DNA of 64,000 nucleotides from Hyphomicrobium sp. (GTDB taxonomy: Bacteria; Pseudomonadota; Alphaproteobacteria; Rhizobiales; Hyphomicrobiaceae): the NCBI RefSeq assembly GCF_009026145.1, contig NZ_WBUE01000003.1:1-64000 (forward strand), given 5' to 3'. The notes beneath the pieces were generated by a model. The model made no database searches and was not told the DNA's origin. It was given only the letters and a program-made list of their open reading frames with translations. The number at the start of each line of letters is the position of its first letter. Positions within the stretch are counted from its first letter, which is position 1. Made by a program: the position numbers and the translations under genes. Of the stretch, positions 59,468 through 64,000 are shown one piece after another.

Positions 59468-60520
59468 CTAGCAACAGGTCGAGGCGGGAGGCAGCGAACC
59501 CTTGTCGACTGCGAACGGGATGTTCGTGCCGCAGCCGGGGAAGACGCCGTAGTGCGTGGAAAAATCGCCGATGAACTCGAAGTGAGGGGCGAGCCGGCTC
59601 TGCTTGAGCATGTGCCAGGTGTTGCCGCACACGGGGAAGACGCGCCCGAGCTCGATGGCGTGGTGGCTATCGAGATGAAATATGTGCGGCGCTTCAGGGA
59701 CGCCGCCGCGATAGATCACCGCCTGGCCGTAATCCTCACACGCCGGCTCAAGCGCATCGATCTTGAACAGGCGGTAGGTCGCCGAATAGAACCGCGCCAA
59801 CCCGATTTTCTCCTCGACATGAGGATCCGTGATCTCCAGTGGACGGCTCGTGACAAGGCGCGGATCGCCAAATCCTGACGCCCGCGCCAGCGCCAGGAAA
59901 TCGCCCCAATAGAGAGCGCCCCCCAAACACTCACCATAGACCACCGGATCATCGCGCAGCGATTCTGGCAGCCGCCGGTCGGCATAGACGTCGGCAAAGT
60001 AGAACTCGCCGCCTGGCCTCAGAAGATCGAACACGCCCTTGAGCACGGCTCGCTTGTCGATTGAGAGATTGACGACGCAGTTCGAGACGACGACGTCGAA
60101 ACTAGCCGGCTCGAGACCGAGCGCTGCAAGCTCCTCGATATAGCCCTGGAGGAAGCGCACATTGGCTTTGGCGTGGCGAAAGTGCTCCATGTGCCAATCC
60201 ACATGGGAGCGTGCCGTCTCGAGCTGCTCGGGCGTCATGTCGACACCGACGACCTCTCCCGTCGGCCCTACGAGTTGGGCGAGCGCATAGACATCGCGCC
60301 CCGAGCCGCAGCCAAGATCGAGCACGCGGCGCCCCTCGAGCAGCTCCGGCGCCACGAGGCCGCAGCCGTAATACTTGGCGAGGACCTCATCATGGATGTT
60401 GGCCAGGAGAACCTTGATGCGCTCGGGCATATTGTCTGGCGTGCAGCAGGCCTTGGTCTTCAGGTCGTCGGAGGTGCGCAGGACCTTGCCGTAATAGTCT
60501 TTCACGATTTCGATATGCAT
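59468..60520 (-). CDS. arsM: Arsenite methyltransferase
   Basis: A 350-residue SAM-dependent enzyme that methylates As(III). Cysteines expected in ArsM are visible: CC at 25-26, C53 in YYGCGL, C71 in VLDLGCGSGRD (also motif I), C148 in SNCVVNLS and C198 in YGECLGGALYW. A double Cys ends the protein (TCC). It leads the pst genes in one run. No arsR, arsC or efflux gene is in the window. Confidence 0.9.
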   Translation of the reverse strand: MHIEIVKDYYGKVLRTSDDLKTKACCTPDNMPERIKVLLANIHDEVLAKYYGCGLVAPELLEGRRVLDLGCGSGRDVYALAQLVGPTGEVVGVDMTPEQLETARSHVDWHMEHFRHAKANVRFLQGYIEELAALGLEPASFDVVVSNCVVNLSIDKRAVLKGVFDLLRPGGEFYFADVYADRRLPESLRDDPVVYGECLGGALYWGDFLALARASGFGDPRLVTSRPLEITDPHVEEKIGLARFYSATYRLFKIDALEPACEDYGQAVIYRGGVPEAPHIFHLDSHHAIELGRVFPVCGNTWHMLKQSRLAPHFEFIGDFSTHYGVFPGCGTNIPFAVDKGSLPPASTCC

Positions 60521-60640
60521 CGGTTCGTCCTCTGGTTTGACGTCTCGAGGAAATGCGATGAGCCGAACTCTCCCTCAGGCGTGGGCAGGGTGGCGCCGCG
60601 CGACATAATGCTCAGGGTTGAAAGACTGCGCGGTGGCTGG

Positions 60641-61315
60641 CTATCCGTCGCCGGAGCGCGGCTCGGTCAGCGTCCATTGCAACATGCGGTGGCCCAGCAA
60701 GAAGCCCGCGCCTGCGAGGAGGATCACGGAGCCGAACTGCCAGACCAGCAGCATCAGGCTGACATCTTGCGGATGGAACAGGCGCAGGGCTGCGGCTGCG
60801 AGCGCGGTTGCCGCGAGGGTGGCAAGACCGGTCGTGGACATGGGCGCGATGGGCGCTCCGCGCCGGATCATGACGAAGATGAGGACCGCGGGCAGCAGGC
60901 TCAAGGCGAAGATGGTGCCAAAGCACATCAGGTCGAACTGCAGTCGACCGTCCGGGCCGATCTGTACCCATTGGCGCCAGCAGCCCTCGCCGAGGCTCGC
61001 GAGCCAAATGATGAGGAACGGGAACGGCGCAAAGCGCTCCCAAAGAGGGCGGCCTGGGCAGCCGGCACAGAACGCCGCGGCGGCGGCCATGACGCTCGTA
61101 AGCAAAGCGGCGCCGACTTCGATGACAAAGCGGGGATCCTGCAGCCTTTCGGTGATATCGGGCCTTACCCCCACAGCCGCGACCACCAGAGCAATGTAGG
61201 TCGCAGAGAGCAGGGCCCAGGTAATGGCCCGCCAAGCGGGGTGCGGAAGCCGTTCGACGGGTTCGGCATCTCGCGCCAGGCTTCGGATGAGTTGTTCCGT
61301 TTCCATCTTGCTCAC
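60641..61315 (-). CDS. NrsF-type (DUF1109) anti-sigma membrane protein
   Basis: A 224-residue protein with six membrane helices and the DUF1109 motifs CAGCPGRPLWERF and LGEGCWRQW. It overlaps the sigma gene's stop (GTG at 61315 or ATG at 61306). NrsF proteins hold ECF sigma factors at the membrane and release them under stress such as heavy metals. Conserved cysteines probably sense the signal. Confidence 0.88.
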   Translation of the reverse strand: MSKMETEQLIRSLARDAEPVERLPHPAWRAITWALLSATYIALVVAAVGVRPDITERLQDPRFVIEVGAALLTSVMAAAAAFCAGCPGRPLWERFAPFPFLIIWLASLGEGCWRQWVQIGPDGRLQFDLMCFGTIFALSLLPAVLIFVMIRRGAPIAPMSTTGLATLAATALAAAALRLFHPQDVSLMLLVWQFGSVILLAGAGFLLGHRMLQWTLTEPRSGDG

Positions 61316-61908
61316 ATCTCGCCCTTCAGCGCCTGCCGCATGGCCTTCATGGCCCTGTGCACTGTCACTTTCAGCGAGGCAACGCTCTTGCCCGTTTGTT
61401 TCGATGCTTCCTGCAGCGACAGACCCTGCAGCTTCATGAGTTCGATCGCCTGACGCTGCCCAGCCGGCAACGCCATGAGCGCTGCCCGCACAAGCTCCTG
61501 ATCATCACTCACTTGCTCAAAGGACTTCGTTTCATCGCCCGCGAAGGTTTCAGGCATGATCTCGACCGTGGTTTCCTTGGTGGAACGGGCGTGAACGCGG
61601 CGGGCTGCATCGGCGATCCGACGCGCCGAGATGGTCATGAGCCAGGGAAGAAACGGCCTTGCGGGATCGTATGTCTGCCGGACGGAATGGACCGACAGGA
61701 GAACGTCCTGGACGATGTCCTCGATGTCTTGCCGGTTCCGCCATCGCTTGCCAACCACGGCCCGAAGGATCGGCAGCATCTCGGACAGCAAAATGGAATA
61801 GGCAGACTGATCGCCATCCTGGGCGGCTCGCATCAGATTGCGCCAGCGCTCCTCGCGGGTATCGCTACCCGCCCGGCCACGGGCATAATTGGTTGTTCGA
61901 TCGGACAT
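61312..61908 (-). CDS. ECF-type RNA polymerase sigma factor
   Basis: A 198-residue ECF sigma. Region 2 has RQDIEDIVQDVLLSVHSVRQ and RPFLPWLMTISARRIADAAR; region 4 has LPAGQRQAIELMKLQGLSLQ followed by EASKQTGKSVASLKVTVHRA. It is coupled to the NrsF-type anti-sigma. Two matching ECF-like promoters lie 180 and 711 bases away on the opposite strand, so a local target is likely. Confidence 0.92.
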   Translation of the reverse strand: MSDRTTNYARGRAGSDTREERWRNLMRAAQDGDQSAYSILLSEMLPILRAVVGKRWRNRQDIEDIVQDVLLSVHSVRQTYDPARPFLPWLMTISARRIADAARRVHARSTKETTVEIMPETFAGDETKSFEQVSDDQELVRAALMALPAGQRQAIELMKLQGLSLQEASKQTGKSVASLKVTVHRAMKAMRQALKGEM

Positions 61909-62087
61909 GTGACCGGCTCTTATTCTTTGCTGAGCGTAGTGGCTCGTGAACTGAGTGTCACACTCCGCTTCTTAGGCTTTTGGCCTGCCTCACGCCTTAT
62001 AGGCATATACGAGTCCGACTGAGAGTCGTTTCACGCGCAGTAGCCTAAGAGCATACGTTCTTGCTGCCGAAAGAAAGCACTCACCCC

Positions 62088-62115
62088 GTAACCTTCATCG
62101 ATGCGCCAACGAAAT
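62088..62115 (+). promoter_or_regulatory. ECF-like promoter, copy 1
   Basis: GTAACC, 16-base spacer, CGAAAT. The spacer and flanks share most bases with copy 2. No clear gene lies downstream within 500 bases. Confidence 0.5.
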
Positions 62116-62266
62116 GCACAGCAGAGCGGAATGTGCGCGACCTGTCGGGTCACAGAGAGTGCCGCTTGTTTGCGCGACCGGGCCGACTTGGCACGTCGCG
62201 TCTAGAAGGGTCCCGATCGTTTCAACTGCGTTCCTCGCGCGATTTCCGGCGCGATTTTGGAGATAA

Positions 62267-62485
62267 GTCAGCGAGAGCCGAGCGCAACCGTGGCGTCGCA
62301 AAATCTACAAAGGTGCGAACCTTTGGGGCTATGAGCCGGCTCTCGGGATATTCAAGTGGAACTGTTCGCAACACATCACGCAGAGATTCACCTTGGCGGA
62401 GGTTGAGGCCGCGACTGAACCGCTCCGAAGGCGGATCGAAGTGCTGGAGAGCGCGCTGCATGAGATGGGTGACAGGGGCACTTGA
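62267..62485 (+). pseudogene. Possible gene remnant without a start
   Basis: A frame of 72 codons between TAA (62264-62266) and TGA (62483-62485) with no start codon. It reads protein-like: KIYKGANLWGYEPALGIFKW, then CSQHITQRFTLAEVEAATEP and a coiled-coil-like RRIEVLESALHEMGDRG. It may be the 3' end of a decayed gene. It may also be chance. Confidence 0.25.
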
Positions 62486-62618
62486 CAGTCAGCGCACACC
62501 ACCCAGCGCAGGGTGTATCGTGTCGATTGTACAGCAGCAAAGAGCGTGCGTTGGTCCGGTTTGCGTCACGAAGGAGAGTTCTGCGTGATGTGGTGGCTAC
62601 AGTCGAAATTCTTTGCGC

Positions 62619-62646
62619 GTAACCTTGATTGATCCGGCGACGAAAT
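62619..62646 (+). promoter_or_regulatory. ECF-like promoter, copy 2
   Basis: GTAACC, 16-base spacer, CGAAAT, followed by GCA as in copy 1. It ends 40 bases before the ATG of the cysteine peptidase gene. Confidence 0.6.
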
Positions 62647-62686
62647 GCAGCGGCAGGATTGGCCGTGCATAGGACCGGAGAAGATC

Positions 62687-63487
62687 ATGACGCTGTTCGA
62701 TAGGGTTCTCGATCGCATCGGCCAGCTCATTGCAGAGAGGCTTGAGCGACCACTGAGCGGCTACGAGCCCTATACACCGTCAGACCCCGATACGCTGAGA
62801 CGAGTTCTCAAGCCCGCCGACGTCGTCTTGATCGAGGGCAACCAGAAGGTCTCATCCGCAATCAAGTATCTCACGCAGTCAACATGGTCTCACGCTGCTC
62901 TCTATATCGGCGACGCTTTGGGAAGCGACGCCGGCGAACCGTGCATGCTCATCGAGGCCAATCTCGGTTATGGCGTTGTCGCTGTTCCGCTGTCGAAGTA
63001 CGCCTCCTTCAACACGCGGATCTGTCGGGCCGTTGGATTGACCGACGAAGATATGCGTCGGGTCGTCGCCTTTGCGACCACTCACTTGGGGGACAAGTAT
63101 GATACGCGCAACATCGTTGACCTCGCGCGTTATCTTCTCCCGACACCGCCGGTGCCGGTGCGCTGGCGCAGGCGCATGCTTGCGCTTGGCTCAGGGGAGC
63201 CGACTCGCGTGATCTGCTCCACTCTCATCGCGCAAGCATTTCAGTCCATCCGCTACCCCATCCTTCCTCGCGTCGAGAGGCTACCTGGGGAAGAGCGGGC
63301 TGAGAGCGCTTACAGCAGGCGCGAGATCCATCACATCCGGCACCACAGCCTGTTTGTTCCTCGTGACTTCGACCTCTCCCCGTATTTCCGCGTCGTGAAA
63401 CCGACGATCGAGGCTGGATTCAATCATCGCGGGCTCAAGTGGGCGGGCGGCGAGATGAAAGCCGCGGCGGCGGGTGCTCCTTTGTAG
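62687..63487 (+). CDS. YiiX/YaeF-like permuted NlpC/P60 cysteine peptidase
   Basis: A 266-residue protein starting at MTLFDRVLDRI (CGGAGAAG upstream). The fold is the permuted papain-like type: the catalytic His is in STWSHAALYIGD and the nucleophile Cys comes after it, in RVICSTLIAQAFQSI. An acidic residue lies in MLIEANLGYGV. No signal peptide is present. These enzymes may cleave amide bonds in lipids or peptidoglycan. The ECF-like promoter upstream suggests stress induction. Confidence 0.8.
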   Translation: MTLFDRVLDRIGQLIAERLERPLSGYEPYTPSDPDTLRRVLKPADVVLIEGNQKVSSAIKYLTQSTWSHAALYIGDALGSDAGEPCMLIEANLGYGVVAVPLSKYASFNTRICRAVGLTDEDMRRVVAFATTHLGDKYDTRNIVDLARYLLPTPPVPVRWRRRMLALGSGEPTRVICSTLIAQAFQSIRYPILPRVERLPGEERAESAYSRREIHHIRHHSLFVPRDFDLSPYFRVVKPTIEAGFNHRGLKWAGGEMKAAAAGAPL

Positions 63488-64000
63488 GCCCGATCGCGTC
63501 AAGGCGGACCAGATGCACCGGGCCGAAGAGAGCAGATGCCGCTTCGCCGGTCTGATCATTGTCATTGAAGACAGCGACGTGGCGCAGCTCCGGCGGTTCA
63601 CGGCCGAAGATCGCGCGGAAGTCCGCGGCGATATCGCGGGTTTCCGTGCACAAGCGGCCGACATCTGCAGCACCGCGCAGCTGTACATAGCGCAGAGACT
63701 GAAAGCGCAGCGAAGGCAGTATCGTGCCGTTGGCAATCGGCGTCGATGTCCAAACATACGCCAGCGTGGGAACATCGCGATTGAGGAACGATGGCTCTCC
63801 GAAAACGAACATCAGCATCGCACCGAAATCCTCACGCGCGATGTCCCTTACGTCGGCGCTGGCGTGGAGGATATCGACGCGCCAGCTCCATCGAACAGCT
63901 CGGAGATCACGGCCTTCAATGTCGAGCTCCTGGTAGAGACCAGACGCGGTGTCGTGCGGCGTGCTGCGAAGGAAGAGGCCGTCAGGGCCGCGCTCAACCG
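63435..64000 (-). CDS. DUF3047 protein (5' end beyond the window)
   Basis: The frame is open from the right edge down to the stop at 63435; the ATG at 63818 is internal, since upstream codons still match the family. Visible parts: GLYQELDIEG, RAVRWSWRVDIL, MLMFVFGEPSFLNRDVPTLA, YVWTSTPIANGTI, TETRDIAADFRAIFGREPPE and VAVFNDNDQTGEAASALFG. These are typical of DUF3047, whose role is unknown. Its 3' end overlaps the convergent peptidase gene by 53 bases. Confidence 0.8.
   Translation of the reverse strand, partial: VERGPDGLFLRSTPHDTASGLYQELDIEGRDLRAVRWSWRVDILHASADVRDIAREDFGAMLMFVFGEPSFLNRDVPTLAYVWTSTPIANGTILPSLRFQSLRYVQLRGAADVGRLCTETRDIAADFRAIFGREPPELRHVAVFNDNDQTGEAASALFGPVHLVRLDAIGPTKEHPPPRLSSRRPPT

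Larger units (their letters stand above)
61909..62686. other. Long region without a confident gene
   Basis: These 778 bases contain two promoter-like repeats and one open frame without a start (62267-62485). The plus frame at 62061-62588 is Arg/Ser-rich and lacks a ribosome-binding site, so I do not accept it. A small RNA from the first promoter is possible. Confidence 0.5.

Noticed and set aside
62088..62093. GTAACC at 62088 and 62619 as further members of the GTAAC direct-repeat regulon
   Set aside because: They lack a second GTAAC unit 10 bases away. The shared CGAAAT 16 bases downstream fits an ECF promoter better.
62061..62588. A 175-codon plus frame in the gap beside the sigma factor
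   Set aside because: Arg/Ser-rich, no ribosome-binding site, no recognisable pattern, and it begins upstream of the likely promoter.
1..64000. CRISPR arrays or rRNA genes
   Set aside because: No regularly spaced repeats and no rRNA-like stretches were seen anywhere in the window.

Overview
The window is GC-rich, with Shine-Dalgarno-led genes packed in long same-strand runs. The gene content (DUF3141 and cyclopropane synthase pair, CueR, DUF305, DUF5676, CHC2 primase fragment, H-NS-like protein, OmpR-type regulator, NrsF/ECF pair) points to an alphaproteobacterium, most likely of the order Hyphomicrobiales. This is inferred from gene content; no rRNA or other taxonomic marker is present.

Positions 1-9880 are the right-hand part of an integrated mobile element. 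It starts inside an IS3-family insertion sequence. It carries an H-NS-like silencer, a CHC2-type primase fragment, a winged-helix protein resembling the replication-relaxation family, a VirD4/HerA-like ATPase overlapping a secreted DUF4189/TPR membrane protein, an AlpA-type regulator and a tyrosine integrase. It ends at a 47-base 3' fragment of a tRNA-Thr(CGT) gene that begins at the anticodon loop, which is the attachment site. Just outside lies the C-terminal remnant of a second tyrosine recombinase, so this tRNA has probably been used more than once.

Positions 10.1-55.8 kb form a large metal-stress (mainly copper) region. A run of about twenty minus-strand genes (23761 down to 10171) sits under a MerR-type promoter with a CueR operator, divergent from cueR. 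It joins a YHS-type copper ATPase and many small membrane or His/Cys/Met-rich proteins to lipid genes (FabI, cyclopropane synthase, DUF3141). The divergent plus run (24093-30849) continues from cueR into a beta-CASP hydrolase, a thymidine-phosphorylase-family enzyme, PRPP synthetase, a lycopene-cyclase-like membrane protein and an ABC1/UbiB kinase. A second minus run (42964 down to 31102) holds a CPD-type metal ATPase, an MFS carrier, thiolase, a YtkA-like protein, PPK2, an archaeal-type SAM synthetase and a three-part ABC efflux system. From 43.4 to 55.8 kb come small secreted Cys/His-rich proteins, CusF, DUF411, an OmpR-type two-component system, cytochrome c, TolC and a multicopper oxidase.

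A direct repeat GTAAC-N5-GTAAC recurs in at least six intergenic regions of this island, with a degenerate seventh copy. One copy lies upstream of the two-component system itself. The repeat is the best candidate for that regulator's binding site and would tie both minus runs and the small secreted proteins into one regulon.

Positions 56.0-60.5 kb carry pstB-pstA-pstC-pstS directly downstream of an arsM-type arsenite methyltransferase, which suggests arsenic-linked phosphate uptake. From 60.6 kb there is an NrsF (DUF1109) anti-sigma and ECF sigma pair, a non-coding stretch with two matching ECF-like promoters, a YiiX-like cysteine peptidase, and a DUF3047 gene that runs off the right edge.
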